A DNA stretch of 64,000 nt from Pantoea sp. Eser (GCA_009830035.1 SZZY01000002.1:388859-452858), one strand, 5' to 3'. Positions 21,342 through 31,257 are shown, counted from the first letter of the stretch. Notes: generated from the letters alone by a model not told the origin. Numbers and translations are program-made.

Positions 21342-22103
21342 ATGGTACTGAATGCGTTTAGCCTAGAAGGGAAAGCGGTGCTGGTGACCGGCTGTAATAC
21401 CGGTTTAGGACAAGGTATGGCGCTGGGCCTGGCGCAGGCGGGATGCGACATCGTCGGCGTCAACCGCGAAGGACCGGACGAGACCCAAAGCAAAGTGGAA
21501 GCGCTGGGCCGCCGTTTCTGGTCGATAAAGGCTGACCTGATGAAAACGGAGGTGGTCGGCTCGGTGGTTGAGCAGTCGCTGGCCGCGGCCGGTAAAATCG
21601 ACATTCTGGTGAATAACGCCGGGATTATCCGCCGCGAAGATGCGCTGAACTTCAGCGAGCAGGACTGGGATGATGTGATGAATCTCAACAGCAAGAGCCT
21701 GTTCTTTCTGTCACAGCAGGTTGCCCGGCAGTTTATCGCCCAGGGTAACGGCGGTAAAATTATCAATATTGCCTTGATGTTCTCGTTCCAGGGCGGGATC
21801 CGCGTGCCCTCTTACACTGCATCAAAAAGCGCGGTGATGGGGCTGACCCGACTGATGGCGAACGAGTGGGCGAAGCACAACATTAATGTCAATGCGATCG
21901 CCCCCGGTTAAATGGCCACCAATAACACCCAACAGTTACGCAGTGATGAAGCGCGCAGTGAAGAGGTCCTCGGGCGTATCCCGGCCGGTCGCTGGGGCGT
22001 ACCCGACGATATGATGGGACCGGTGGTGTTCCTGGCCTCAGCCGCCTCTGACTACGTTAACGGCTTTACGCTGGCGGTGGATGGCGGCTGGCTGGCGCGC
22101 TGA
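21342..22103 (+). pseudogene. kduD: 2-dehydro-3-deoxy-D-gluconate 5-dehydrogenase KduD, ochre codon and catalytic Ser replaced
   Basis: ATG 21342 follows GGAGGAGAAATATC. The SDR protein reads MVLNAFSLEGKAVLVTGCNT and keeps YTASK (Tyr158, Lys162), but TAA at 21909 interrupts it at INVNAIAPG*MATNN where E. coli has Tyr. After the stop the frame stays open to the normal end VDGGWLAR. The residue 13 before the catalytic Tyr is Leu145 (NIALMFSFQGG), where E. coli has the catalytic Ser (NIASMLSFQGG), consistent with TCG to TTG. So two independent inactivating changes exist. KduD converts the KduI product to KDG. Confidence 0.93.
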
Positions 22104-22202
22104 TTTGTCGGGCGGACAGGCCGTAGGGATTGTCCACTTTTTTTAGTTAAATTCACGCTTCGTTACAGCGTCACACGTTCTCATTTACTGGATAAATCCC
22201 TA

Positions 22203-22222
22203 TACTGGATGCATCGACAGTT
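22203..22222. promoter_or_regulatory. LexA (SOS) box upstream of ydjM
   Basis: TACTGGATGCATCGACAGTT has the CTG-N10-CAG core with AT flanks. It ends 22 bp before the GTG start of ydjM. E. coli ydjM is a known LexA target, which supports the call. Confidence 0.78.
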
Positions 22223-22244
22223 TTCTTTGCAGCCAGGTTCCATC

Positions 22245-22835
22245 GTGACGGCCGAGGGCCATATCATTTTTGCCATTGCGAGTGCCATTTTCGCTAAACG
22301 TGCTGAACTTACACCGGTGCTGGCGCAGGCAGACTGGTGGCATCTTGTTCCGTCGGCACTGCTGACCTGCCTGTTGCCCGACATCGATCACCCCAAATCG
22401 CTGCTCGGACAACGACTACGCTGGCTCTCCCATCCGATTGCACGGGCGTTTGGCCACCGCGGCTTTACCCATAGTTTACTGGCGGTGGCCGCCGGGCTGT
22501 GGCTGTTTCAGCTTAACCTGCCTGCGGAGTCGCCGATTCCGCCCGATGTATTGCAGGGACTGACGCTGGGTTATCTCAGCCATATTGTTGCTGACATGCT
22601 GACGCCGACAGGCGTACCTATGTTGTGGCCCTGCCGCTGGCGCTTTCGTCTACCTATTCTGAAAAGTCAGAAAGGTAACCAGCTTGAGCGGGCATTGTGC
22701 CTCGGGCTGGTCGGTTATGCGCTGTGGTTCCCGGTTGGCATGCCTTCGTTTGGTGCAAACGGCTGGCCCGCTCAGCTGTTTGATACGCTACAAAATGGTG
22801 TCGGACGGCTGATTTCCAGTCAGACTGCGCATTAA
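22245..22835 (+). CDS. ydjM: LexA-regulated membrane-bound metal-dependent hydrolase family protein YdjM
   Basis: Starting at GTG 22245 gives VTAEGHIIFAIASAIFAKRA and 196 residues, identical in length to E. coli YdjM; the earlier ATG at 22209 would overlap the LexA box. DUF457 hallmarks are LLPDIDHPKSLLGQRLRW and GHRGFTHSLLA, with conserved Asp and His that could bind metal, in a protein with several membrane helices. Function is not established; SOS control in E. coli suggests a damage-linked membrane role. Intact, between decayed kduD and intact tcyP. Confidence 0.9.
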   Translation: MTAEGHIIFAIASAIFAKRAELTPVLAQADWWHLVPSALLTCLLPDIDHPKSLLGQRLRWLSHPIARAFGHRGFTHSLLAVAAGLWLFQLNLPAESPIPPDVLQGLTLGYLSHIVADMLTPTGVPMLWPCRWRFRLPILKSQKGNQLERALCLGLVGYALWFPVGMPSFGANGWPAQLFDTLQNGVGRLISSQTAH

Positions 22836-22987
22836 ATCAACAAATTAAGCGATTAAGTTATAAAGCATGCCATTTGGATATAAGGCCTGCACCCTCTCCT
22901 GCTGATACCATTCCTGCAGACTTAATTCATGATTAACATTATGCGGTTTTCCCGACGCGGAAAACCGCATTACTCCGGAGTTTCAGT

Positions 22988-24379
22988 ATGGACCTTCCTC
23001 TTACGCTTAACCTCGTGGCCTTTGTGGTGCTGCTGGTATTGCTCTCACGTTTCAGCCGCAACAACTGGAGCCTGTCGAAGAAAGTGCTGACCGGTCTGGT
23101 GATCGGCGTACTGTTCAGCCTGGTGCTACAGCTGATCTACGGTGAAAACAGCGCGGTGATTAAAGCCTCCGTCAGCTGGTTTAACATTGTTGGCAATGGC
23201 TACGTGCAGCTGCTGCAGATGGTGGTAATGCCGCTGGTGTTTGTTTCGATTCTGAGTGCGGTTGCCCGGCTGCATAACGCCTCATCGCTGGGTAAAATCA
23301 GCGTACTGACCATCGGCGTGCTGCTGTTTACCACCGCCATCTCGGCGCTGGTTGGGGTGTTCGTCACCGGCCTGTTTGGTCTGAGCGCCGAAGGTCTGGT
23401 GCAGGGTGTGCAGGAAACCGCGCGTCTGAGCGCCATTCAGAGCAACTACGTCGGCAAAGTTTCTGACCTGAGCGTGCCGCAGCTGGTGCTGTCCTTTATT
23501 CCGAAAAACCCGTTTGCCGATCTGACCGGTGCGAATCCGACCTCGATCATCAGCGTGGTGATCTTTGCTGCCTTCCTCGGCGTGGCCGCGCTGCAGCTGC
23601 TAAAAGATGATGAAATAAAAGGTCAGCGGGTGCTGGTGGCAATCGACACGCTGCAGTCGTGGGTGATGAAGCTGGTCCGTTTAGTGATGAAGCTGACGCC
23701 GTACGGCGTGCTGGCTCTGATGACCAAAGTGGTGGCCGGTTCGAATCTGCAGGACATCATCAAACTGGGAAGCTTCGTGGTTGCCTCTTACCTTGGTCTG
23801 GCCATTATGTTTGGCGTCCATGCGCTGCTGCTGTCAGTCAACAGTATTAATCCGATGCGTTTCTTCCGCAAAGTGTGGCCGGTGATTACCTTTGCCTTTA
23901 CCAGCCGCTCCAGTGCCGCCAGTATTCCGCTGAGCGTAGAGACGCAAACCCGTCGCCTCGGCGTGCCGGAGTCGATTGCCAGCTTCTCAGCCTCTTTCGG
24001 TGCCACTATCGGACAGAACGGCTGTGCCGGTCTCTATCCGACCATGCTGGCAGTGATGGTTGCGCCAACCGTTGGCATCAATCCGTTTGACCCGCTGTGG
24101 ATCGCCAAGCTGGTCGGGATTGTCACGCTGAGCTCGGCTGGCGTGGCCGGTGTCGGTGGCGGTGCGACTTTCGCCGCGCTGATTGTGCTGCCCGCCATGG
24201 GCCTGCCGGTGACGCTGGTAGCGCTGCTGATCTCCATCGAACCGCTGATCGACATGGGCCGTACCGCCCTGAACGTCAATGGCTCAATGACCGCCGGTTC
24301 CCTTACCAGCCGCTGGTTAGGTCTGACCGATAAGCGCGTACTGGACAGCGACGAACACGCCGAACTGGCGCACCGTTAA
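22988..24379 (+). CDS. tcyP: L-cystine/Na+ (or H+) symporter
   Basis: 463 residues, exactly the E. coli TcyP (YdjN) length. It belongs to the dicarboxylate/amino acid:cation symporter family: about eight helices, the Ser-rich hairpin [20 protein letters not shown] and the substrate region [16 protein letters not shown]. It imports cystine for sulfur supply and oxidative stress defence. The start follows a TCCGGAG stretch. In E. coli it is CysB-controlled; no site was searched. Intact, so sulfur amino acid uptake appears to be kept. Confidence 0.95.
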   Translation: MDLPLTLNLVAFVVLLVLLSRFSRNNWSLSKKVLTGLVIGVLFSLVLQLIYGENSAVIKASVSWFNIVGNGYVQLLQMVVMPLVFVSILSAVARLHNASSLGKISVLTIGVLLFTTAISALVGVFVTGLFGLSAEGLVQGVQETARLSAIQSNYVGKVSDLSVPQLVLSFIPKNPFADLTGANPTSIISVVIFAAFLGVAALQLLKDDEIKGQRVLVAIDTLQSWVMKLVRLVMKLTPYGVLALMTKVVAGSNLQDIIKLGSFVVASYLGLAIMFGVHALLLSVNSINPMRFFRKVWPVITFAFTSRSSAASIPLSVETQTRRLGVPESIASFSASFGATIGQNGCAGLYPTMLAVMVAPTVGINPFDPLWIAKLVGIVTLSSAGVAGVGGGATFAALIVLPAMGLPVTLVALLISIEPLIDMGRTALNVNGSMTAGSLTSRWLGLTDKRVLDSDEHAELAHR

Positions 24380-24575
24380 TCCGCGATCAACCAAGCGCGC
24401 CCGCGCCAGGTTTTCTGCTCTTCCCCCGCTTTTCTCTCCATAATTTCCCCGCTTGATGGCAGCGCCGTTAAGAAAACGTTAAGCATGGTAAACAGGCGAA
24501 AATTCACCGCTTTAGCGCTTGTCTTTAGCCGCTAAAAGGCCAATTCTGCAGGCAGTCTTATGAGGAGAATGCCCG

Positions 24576-24951
24576 ATGAAAAAAGTTATCGCCTCCCTGC
24601 TGGCGTTAACCCTGTTAACTCCGGCTATCGCTTTCGCTCATCCTGGCGGATGGGGTCCACATGGTGGTCCTGGCCCACACTGGGGCGGGCCAGGTCCGGT
24701 GCGTTTTTTACCTGAAGCCGCAACGGCGGTATTGATTGGCGGACTTGACCTATTATCTGCTTAACGGCAACTATTATCAGCGCTATGGCGAAGAGTATGT
24801 AGTGGTGGAGCCGCCTGAAGAGCGCCGCGTCAGCGATGACATGCGGGTGCTGGACTTCAACGGTAAACGCTTTTATGTGCAGCAGGGGCATTACTACCAG
24901 CGGCAGATAGATGGCGACTACGTCGAGGTTCCGCGTCCGGCAGGCTTATAA
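24576..24951 (+). pseudogene. Small Gly/His-rich secreted protein (DUF6515-like), one-base insertion
   Basis: A signal peptide (MKKVIASLLALTLLTPAIAF-A) leads to a Gly/Pro/His stretch and then PEAATAVLIGGL. The frame then fails. In the next frame YYLLNGNYYQRYGEEYVVVE and MRVLDFNGKRFYVQQGHYYQ follow and end at 24951. Removing one T near 24747 restores a continuous 125-residue protein. The Tyr-rich repeats after a GGL segment look like the DUF6515 family of periplasmic proteins of unknown role; the family name is tentative. A strong terminator follows. Confidence 0.7.
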
Positions 24952-24962
24952 CAGTCGGCACG

Positions 24963-24993
24963 AAAAACGGCCCGTCAGATGACGGGCCGTTTA
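24963..24993. terminator. Bidirectional terminator between DUF6515-like gene and osmE
   Basis: ACGGCCCGTCA pairs with TGACGGGCCGT, flanked by A's on the left and T's on the right. It can end transcripts from both converging genes. Confidence 0.9.
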
Positions 24994-25023
24994 TTATTCG
25001 ATTAGGGCTTTACAGCAAATGCC

Positions 25024-25359
25024 TTACTGCTGAACCTGCGGATCGGTATCGTATTCCGCACAGCTCTGGAAGCCGTGGTTCATTACGCGACCGGTATCGT
25101 TGTAGCTAACGAAATAGGTCTGTGCTTTGCCGTCACGCTGGCCCAGTACATAAGTCTGGCAGGTGCCACGCGCGTGAACCATGGTGATTTCAGTAGACGG
25201 TGTGCCGGCGATTTGACGAACCTGGTCACGGGTCATGCCTTTTTTAACATCCTTCACCACCGGCTTAGTCACGTAGCTTTCAGCGCGGTCGTAAGTCGTA
25301 CAACCAGACAGGGCAGCCAGCGTCAGCGCCGCAGCGATACATCCCATCACTTTATTCAT
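25024..25359 (-). CDS. osmE: Osmotically inducible lipoprotein OsmE
   Basis: I start it at ATG 25359 ([20 protein letters not shown]) because GAGGAA lies seven bases upstream; the ATG at 25374 has no ribosome site. The result is 111 residues against 112 in E. coli. The lipobox LSGC and the SmpA/OmlA-type BLIP fold ([38 protein letters not shown]) are clear. OsmE is an envelope lipoprotein induced by osmotic stress and stationary phase; its exact role is unknown. Upstream of nadE as in E. coli, but on the opposite strand. Intact. Confidence 0.93.
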   Translation of the reverse strand: MNKVMGCIAAALTLAALSGCTTYDRAESYVTKPVVKDVKKGMTRDQVRQIAGTPSTEITMVHARGTCQTYVLGQRDGKAQTYFVSYNDTGRVMNHGFQSCAEYDTDPQVQQ

Positions 25360-25540
25360 CTTGTTGTTCCTCATTTATTGTCCATGTGCAGACAAGCCTG
25401 GAACATAAATTCAGGTTTATCAAGTTTATGGCGAACTTTTAATGCACTGACAACCGTCAGGATTTCGTAAAGAAGGCTGCTTTGCTGTCAACGGGCACGT
25501 ATACTCTGCGCCAAAAAACAGGCCCCTTAACCAGACTAAA

Positions 25541-25594
25541 AGCGTCGCCGGGGCGCGGGTTGCCCTCACCGGCTGCTCACGGGGGATGACGCCG
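25541..25594 (+). promoter_or_regulatory. GC-rich nested stem-loop in the leader of the MFS transporter gene
   Basis: GCGTC at 25542-25546 can pair with GACGC at 25588-25592, and GCCGG at 25547-25551 with CCGGC at 25569-25573, leaving a further GC-rich loop inside. It lies about 70 bp before the transporter start. I could not match it to a known riboswitch by eye. It could be a regulatory leader or chance pairing in GC-rich DNA. Confidence 0.3.
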
Positions 25595-25663
25595 GAATCA
25601 GTAACCGCCCGCTAATGAGTTGTCCGCCTTTAATTCACCCATCGCTTCAGATACTGAGGATAA

Positions 25664-26853
25664 ATGACACCTGCACATTCTAACCGGCTGGTTTATGCCA
25701 TCACGCCGGGCCTGCTGGCCGCACTCGGCCCGCTCTGTATCGACCTTTACCTGCCCGCGCTGCCCCGGCTGGCCCGGGACCTGCGCACTGAAACCGCCAC
25801 GGCGCAGCTTAGCCTGACCGCCGGACTACTCGGCCTGGATGCCCGCCAGTTAGTCTTCGGTCCGATGAGTGACAAATTTGGTCGTCTGCGGCCGCTGGCC
25901 CTGTCGCTGGTGCTGCTTCTTATCGCCTCGATCGGCTGTGCGCTGGCGCAGGATATTCATCAGCGGCTGCTGGCTCGCCTGTTTGAAGGTTTAGCCGGTG
26001 CGGGCGGTGCGGTGTTATCACGTTTGCCATCGCCCGTGACATGTACAGCGGTCACGAGCTGACCCGCTTCTTTGCCCTGCTGATGCTGGTAAACGGTCTG
26101 GCACCGATTGCCGCTCCGGTACTCGGCGGCGTGCTGATGACGGTGCTTAACTGACGTGGCATTTTTGTGGTGCTCGCCTGCATTGCGATACGGCTGATTC
26201 TGCTGGCGCGCTGGAAACTGCATGAAACCCTGCCCGAGGCGCGCCGCAGTAAAGGCTCGATTTTCTCCGCCTACGCTGCGCTGGGCTAGGTGATTACCCA
26301 TCGTCCTTTTATGGGCTTCTGCCTGACCCAGGGCTTTATGATGTCCGGCATGTTTGCCTATATCGGCGCATCGCCGTTCGTGTTGCAACAGCTCTACGGT
26401 CTGTCGCCACAGGCGTTTAGCTTCTGCTTTGCGGCTAACGGTGTCGGACTGGTGATCGCGTCCCAGACCAGCGCCCGTCTCTGCCCGCTGTGGGGAGAAT
26501 ATCGGGTGCTGAAAGGCGGGCTGACGCTGGCGTTTGTCGCCTCCAGCCTGCTGCTGGCCGCACTGACGCAGGCGCCGTTACCGCTGCTGCTGGTAGCGCT
26601 GTTCTTTACCATTGCCAGTAACGGGGTGATTGCGACCACCGCTTCATCACTGGCGATGCAGAGCCAGGGCCATCGCGCCGGCAGCGCTTCGGCAGTGATT
26701 GGCGTCACCATGTTCACTCTGGGTTCCATCACCGTACCGATTACCGGTATTGGCGGAACCTCAGTGCTGAGCATGACCGCCACCATTTTTGGCTGCTTTA
26801 TGCTGGCGATCCTGATGTTCGTGCTGCTGGCAAAAAACCGTTGCCGCAGGTGA
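25664..26853 (+). pseudogene. MFS drug-resistance transporter (Bcr/CflA type), one frameshift and two stops
   Basis: The N-terminus (MTPAHSNRLVYAITPGLLAA, LCIDLYLPALPRLARDL, FGPMSDKFGRLRPL) and the rest (ELTRFFALLMLVNGLAPIAA, GFMMSGMFAYIGASPFVLQQ to the end) form a 12-helix drug:proton antiporter of the Bcr/CflA family. Lesions are a frame change near 26020 after GGAVLSR, TGA at 26152 (NW-RG expected, so Trp to stop), and TAG at 26287 (LG-VITHRPF). The start has a good TGAGGATAA site. Only about three helices would be made. This gene is not at this place in E. coli. Confidence 0.9.
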
Positions 26854-26982
26854 AAACTGTCTGATTTCGCGACGGTTAACTGAAATCGGCTGCCGCTTTG
26901 GCTTGTTGTTTTCGCTGAGTCACGTTAGCTTTAATAAAACGTTCGCATCGAGCTGACGGGCCACTGACCTGAGGAGAAGTTC

Positions 26983-27807
26983 ATGTCACTGCAGCAGGAA
27001 ATCATTGAAGCACTGGGCGTTAAGCCCACTATCGACGCCGATCACGAAGTGCGCGTTAGCGTCGATTTTCTTAAGTCCTACCTGAAGCGGCACAGCGGTC
27101 TTAAAACGCTGGTGCTGGGGATCAGCGGCGGTCAGGACTCCACCCTGGCGGGTAAACTGGCGCAGCTGGCAATCAGCGAACTGCGCCAGGAGAGCGGAGA
27201 TAATGACTACACCTTTATCGCGGTGCGGCTGCCTTATAGTGTGCAGGCCGATGAACAGGATTGTCAGGACGCGCTGGCGTTCATTCAGCCCGATCGGTCG
27301 CTGGTGGTGAACATCAAAGAGTCGGTGCTCGCCAGTGAGCGGGCGTTACAGGCGGCCGGTATCACGCTGTCTGACTTCGTGCGCGGCAATGAAAAAGCGC
27401 GTGAGCGAATGAAAGCGCAGTACAGCATCGCCGGCATGACCAAAGGCGTGGTGGTCGGTACCGACCATGCGGCTGAAGCGGTCACAGGCTTCTTCACCAA
27501 GTATGGCGATGGCGGCACCGACATTAATCCGCTGTTCCGCCTCAACAAACGCCAGGGCAAGCAGATGCTGAAACAGCTTGGCTGTCCGGAACATCTCTAC
27601 CTGAAGAAACCGACGGCCGACCTCGAAGACGATCGTCCCGGCCTGCAGGATGAAGTGGCGCTGGGCGTGACCTACGAGATGATTGATGACTATCTGGAAG
27701 GCAAAACTATCGATCCTGATAACGCAAAAATCATTGAAGGCTGGTATCTGAAAACCGAGCACAAACGTCGCCCACCAATTACTGTTTTCGACGACTTCTG
27801 GAAGTAA
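26983..27807 (+). CDS. nadE: NH3-dependent NAD(+) synthetase
   Basis: 274 residues (E. coli 275). It starts [20 protein letters not shown] after a GAGGAG site. The ATP pyrophosphatase loop [17 protein letters not shown] and the NaAD-binding segment [20 protein letters not shown] are intact. It makes NAD from nicotinate adenine dinucleotide, ATP and ammonia, an essential last step. No lesions, as expected for an essential gene. Confidence 0.97.
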   Translation: MSLQQEIIEALGVKPTIDADHEVRVSVDFLKSYLKRHSGLKTLVLGISGGQDSTLAGKLAQLAISELRQESGDNDYTFIAVRLPYSVQADEQDCQDALAFIQPDRSLVVNIKESVLASERALQAAGITLSDFVRGNEKARERMKAQYSIAGMTKGVVVGTDHAAEAVTGFFTKYGDGGTDINPLFRLNKRQGKQMLKQLGCPEHLYLKKPTADLEDDRPGLQDEVALGVTYEMIDDYLEGKTIDPDNAKIIEGWYLKTEHKRRPPITVFDDFWK

Positions 27808-27814
27808 CCCTGCC

Positions 27815-27842
27815 CCTCCCTTGCTGCGGCAAGGGAGGCTTT
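27815..27842 (+). terminator. Terminator after nadE
   Basis: CCTCCCTTGC pairs with GCAAGGGAGG around a four-base loop, followed by CTTT. The T run is short, so strength is uncertain. Confidence 0.7.
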
Positions 27843-27867
27843 AGCGCCTTACCCGGTTGAGAGTGAC

Positions 27868-28464
27868 ATGCCTGCTCCTGTCCCACGCGCCACCCTGATC
27901 GGTCTGATTGCCATTCTGCTATGGAGTACCACGGTTGGCCTGCTGCGTAGCGTCAGCGAAGCCTCTGGTGCCACCGGCGGCGCTGCACTGGTCTATACCA
28001 CCACCGCCCTGCTGCTGTGTCTCACCCGCGGTCTGCCCAAACCTGGCGCGATGCCCGCCCAGATGTGGCAGAACCTGCTGCGTAACCCCACCGCCTATTC
28101 GCTGGCCTTTATCGCCGCCATCACCTGGGCACTCTACAACAATGTCACCCGTCGTTATGCCAGAGGGACGAATGGGGTCACGTTGTTTTTTATCCTGACC
28201 GCGATGGCGTTGTGGCTTAAATACTTCCTGAGTGCGCCAGCGGCACCGATGACGTTTAGCCTGGTGCCGCTGCTGCAGGTGTTATTTATAGGAGCGTCGA
28301 CCGCCATCGCCTATTCAGCGTGGAATCACGGCATTCAGCACGGCAATCTGACGCTGCTGGCTTCGTTATGGCTGGGCCTGACGCCGCCGCTGGCATTCTG
28401 GCAAGGGGTGGCGATGATCACGCTCGGTTCGCTTATCTGCTGGCTGGCGACGCGGCGTCTATGA
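27868..28464 (+). pseudogene. yddG: Aromatic amino acid exporter YddG, internally deleted in frame
   Basis: An open 198-residue frame reads MPAPVPRATLIGLIAILLWS at the start and GLTPPLAFWQGVAMITLGSL at the end, matching YddG, a DMT exporter of about 293 residues with ten helices. Two internal blocks are missing. After LPKPGAMP it jumps to QMWQNLLRNPTAYSLAFIAA, losing roughly 88 residues (about helices 3-5). After GNLTLLA about 15 residues before LTPPLAFWQG are gone. Both losses keep the frame, so ORF callers would score it intact, but a ten-helix pore cannot form. Deletion sizes are estimated from the remembered E. coli protein. Confidence 0.72.
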
Positions 28465-28498
28465 GCAGACGGCTGGCGATCATTTCACCCGCCTGTTA

Positions 28499-28518
28499 TG
28501 CTGTATGGACAACCAGTA
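28499..28518. promoter_or_regulatory. LexA (SOS) box upstream of cho
   Basis: TGCTGTATGGACAACCAGTA has the CTG-N10-CAG core with a good left half (CTGTAT). It lies just before cho, a known LexA target in E. coli. The operator outlives the gene, which is frameshifted. Confidence 0.78.
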
Positions 28519-28531
28519 AATGGAGTCCATC

Positions 28532-29394
28532 TTGGTCAGACGCGCTGCAACGCACCGCCTCGAGTTCGATGCGGCTGCAATTTATCAATATCCCGAACAC
28601 CTGCGTGAGTGGCTGGAAGGCCTGCCCAATCAGCCCGGCGTTTACACCTTTCACGGCGAAAGTGATTCGCTGCCGCTCTACATTGGCAAAAGCGTCAACC
28701 TGCGCTCGCGGGTGATGTCCCATTTCCGCACGGCGGATGAGGCAAAAATGCTGCGCCACAGTCGCGGCGCGTCAGCTGGATCCCGACCGCAGGCGATCTC
28801 GGCGCGCTGCTGCTGGAAGCGCAGATGATTAAAACGCAACAGCCGCTGTTTAATAAGCGCCTGCGTAAAAATCGTCAGCTCTGCTCGTTGCAGAGCACCG
28901 ATGGTAAACCGCAGGTGGTCTACGCCAAAGATCTCGACTTCAGCCAGTCAACCAACCTGTTTGGCCTCTATCGCAGCCGCTTTGCCGCGCTGGAACGGCT
29001 GAAGCAGCTGGCCGATGAGTATCAGCTCTGCCACAGCCTGCTGGGGCGGGAAGCGCTCAGTGCTCAGCGCGGCTGCTTCCGTTCAGCGCTGTGCCGCTGC
29101 GCCGGTGCCTGCTGTGGCAAAGAGCCGGTCAGCGATCATCAGGATCGGTTGCTGGAAGCGCTGGAAAATGTGCGGGTCTTTTGCTGGCCGTGGCAGGGTG
29201 CGGTCAGGCTGGTCGAAGAAGGCAAACATATGACCCGAATCCACGTCATCGATCACTGGTTTTATCTGGGATCGGTCAGCAGCATGGAGGAGGCGAAGAA
29301 GTTGCAGTGCACCAAAGGCGGCTTCGATCACGATGGCTACAAGATCCTCTGCCGCCCTATTCTGTCGGGCGATTACCCTATTCTGCCGCTGTGA
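28532..29394 (+). pseudogene. cho: Excinuclease Cho (UvrC homologue), frameshifted
   Basis: The GIY-YIG nuclease start (LVRRAATHRLEFDAAAIYQY, NQPGVYTFHGESDSLPLYIG) runs to MLRHSR, then the frame is lost near 28765. The rest (MIKTQQPLFNKRLRKNRQLC, FRSALCRCAGACCGKEPVSD, GGFDHDGYKILCRPILSGDY) continues in another frame to 29394. Cho makes the 3' incision in UvrAB-bound damaged DNA as an alternative to UvrC. The likely start is TTG 28532, six bases after GGAG; ATG 28520 is the alternative. The separated N-terminal piece keeps the nuclease motif but not the rest. Confidence 0.9.
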
Positions 29395-29396
29395 TC

Positions 29397-29448
29397 AAAA
29401 AAACCGCCGAAGCTGTCCACTCACTGCCAGTGGACAAGGCCGGCGGTC
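29397..29448 (-). terminator. Long terminator after spy
   Basis: A two-part stem (ACCGCCG/CGGCGGT and TGTCCACT/AGTGGACA with an internal loop) is followed on the minus strand by seven T's. It lies 24 bp beyond the spy stop. Confidence 0.85.
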
Positions 29449-29471
29449 TCAGACCGTTCGCTTAACGAAAA

Positions 29472-29966
29472 TTATTCAGCGGGTGCGGCTGGCGGTGCCA
29501 TTTTGTCATCGTGCGGACGTTTCTCTGTCAGACGCTTTTCGAAGTTTGCGTTATATTGCTTCTTCTGCTCTGGCGTCAGCACGTTATACAGTTTGTTCTG
29601 GGTTTCCAGCATCTTCAGCGCATGCTCTTTAGCATTGGCGGTCATTTTTTCCGCCTGAGCCTCGGCTTTGCTCTGGTAGAAGCTGTCAGCGGCAACGATG
29701 CTGTGCATCGCACTGCGCTCTTCCAGCGACGGACGCTTCATATCTTTATGGCTCTCTTTCATGATGTCGCGCATCTGGGTTTTCTGCACGTCGGTCAGGT
29801 TCAGACCTTTAAACATCATCTCCATGCCGTGACGCATTGGCGGCTTATGCATTACTTTTTCACTGCCGGCTGGCGGTGGAGTCAGGTTATCAGCGGCGGC
29901 GTGAACAGCGCTGGCCGCGCCAAATGCCAGTGAAGAAGCCAGTAACAGGGAAGTCAGTTTGCGCAT
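29472..29966 (-). CDS. spy: Periplasmic ATP-independent chaperone Spy
   Basis: 164 residues (E. coli 161) with a clear signal peptide (MRKLTSLLLASSLAFGAASA). The CpxP/Spy family LTxxQ motifs appear twice (LNLTDVQKTQMRDIMKESHK and LTPEQKKQYNANF). Spy forms a cradle-shaped dimer that protects unfolding periplasmic proteins. E. coli spy is driven by Cpx and Bae; a GTAAA-N5-GAAAG stretch at 30064-30078, about 100 bp upstream, resembles half of a CpxR box but is weak. Intact. The ves gene that lies between cho and spy in E. coli is absent. Confidence 0.94.
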   Translation of the reverse strand: MRKLTSLLLASSLAFGAASAVHAAADNLTPPPAGSEKVMHKPPMRHGMEMMFKGLNLTDVQKTQMRDIMKESHKDMKRPSLEERSAMHSIVAADSFYQSKAEAQAEKMTANAKEHALKMLETQNKLYNVLTPEQKKQYNANFEKRLTEKRPHDDKMAPPAAPAE

Positions 29967-30261
29967 GATAGTGTCCTTATTGATTCGGGATTATGACGAC
30001 AGCACTCTGTCGCGTCTTCGGAAACAAGCATACGACGCTGAACGTCAACTACTCAGAGGCTGAGTAAAGCCGTGAAAGCATAAAAGACAAAAATTCGGCA
30101 ATCATGAAGAGAATGCCAAGAAATGCGTGAGGAATTGCAAAAGTTTATGAATTTAAAGCGAATCTGGCAGAAATCATGGAGAGGTGTGCGGAGAGTGTAA
30201 GGGTTAAGACAGAAAAGCGGAAGAAAAACTCCCGCTTATTCCCGGCTGGTGATGTACCACG

Positions 30262-31257
30262 TCAGAGCGGCAGCGCCTGGGTCTGTTCACCCTCTTCAAT
30301 CAGCATCAATCCGGCACGCAGTCCAGCAGCCACATTGGGGTTGGGGAACAGCACATACTCACGCGCCTGCTGGACGTAATAACGCGTCTCACCGTCCTCC
30401 GCCAGAAGCGTGCCCTGCGGAAACGCGGTGAAGTTCAGCGTTTCCGCTGACATGTGCAGCTGGAAGTTTTCACTCAGCCGGGTAATCTGCTGCGCCACCC
30501 GATAGTGACGCGGTGGTGCCAGCGCCTGTGGCAGCGAATCGCCATACAGCAGCGCCGCCAGTGCCTGTTGCGTGGCGCTGAACTGGCTGAGATCGTTAGC
30601 GCCGAACGGTAACGCTTTCCCTAACTCCAGCGTACAACTGGCCGCGCAGAAATGTTCACAGCTGAAATGAGTAAAGGTGCCGCCCGGTGAACGGTGAAAC
30701 ACCAGCGCCTCCAGCCCGGCCGCCGCCAGCCAGTCGAGAAACTCTGGCGGCCACGGACGTTCATTGTGCGGCATCACGCCGAAGCGAGGATGATAAGAGC
30801 CGCGAATCGCGGTGTGCATATCCAGGTGCCAGCGCGTCTCATCACACTCACCCACCTGCCAGAAGGTTTCCAGCGCCTGTTCGAGCCGCAGCACGCGACG
30901 GGCTTCGTCGCCATCATCAATCTGCTGCCAGCGTCCGCCAAACAGCCGGTTAATGTCGTAGCGGATGTAACGCTTGCCGCTACGCAGCGCAGAGGGATTG
31001 CCGAGGATCACCAGCATCCGCTGCTGCAGCGGCTTATCACCGCGTAACAGCGGCGTGATCACCTGATTGAGTATTTCCACCGGTGCGGTTTCGTTGCCGT
31101 GAACGCCGGCGGACAACACCAGCGCCTGTTTGACCGGCACCGTCGGTTCCATTAACAGAATGCCGTGATACAACCATTGCCAGCGAAGATGCGCCGTTTC
31201 ACCACTACGCTTACGCGGCGCCTCGCCGGACAGCGTTTGCTGTAAAAAGTCCTGCAT
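30262..31257 (-). CDS. astE: Succinylglutamate desuccinylase
   Basis: 331 residues starting MQDFLQQTLSGEAPRKRSGE at ATG 31257, which has AAAAGGAGGAACG before it; the longer open frame upstream lacks similarity. It is a zinc aminoacylase-like enzyme: GVHGNETAPVEILNQVITPL supplies His and Glu ligands and HLDMHTAIRGSYHPRFG the next His. It releases glutamate and succinate in the last step of the AST arginine pathway. It is last in the astCADBE operon. Intact. Confidence 0.95.
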   Translation of the reverse strand: MQDFLQQTLSGEAPRKRSGETAHLRWQWLYHGILLMEPTVPVKQALVLSAGVHGNETAPVEILNQVITPLLRGDKPLQQRMLVILGNPSALRSGKRYIRYDINRLFGGRWQQIDDGDEARRVLRLEQALETFWQVGECDETRWHLDMHTAIRGSYHPRFGVMPHNERPWPPEFLDWLAAAGLEALVFHRSPGGTFTHFSCEHFCAASCTLELGKALPFGANDLSQFSATQQALAALLYGDSLPQALAPPRHYRVAQQITRLSENFQLHMSAETLNFTAFPQGTLLAEDGETRYYVQQAREYVLFPNPNVAAGLRAGLMLIEEGEQTQALPL

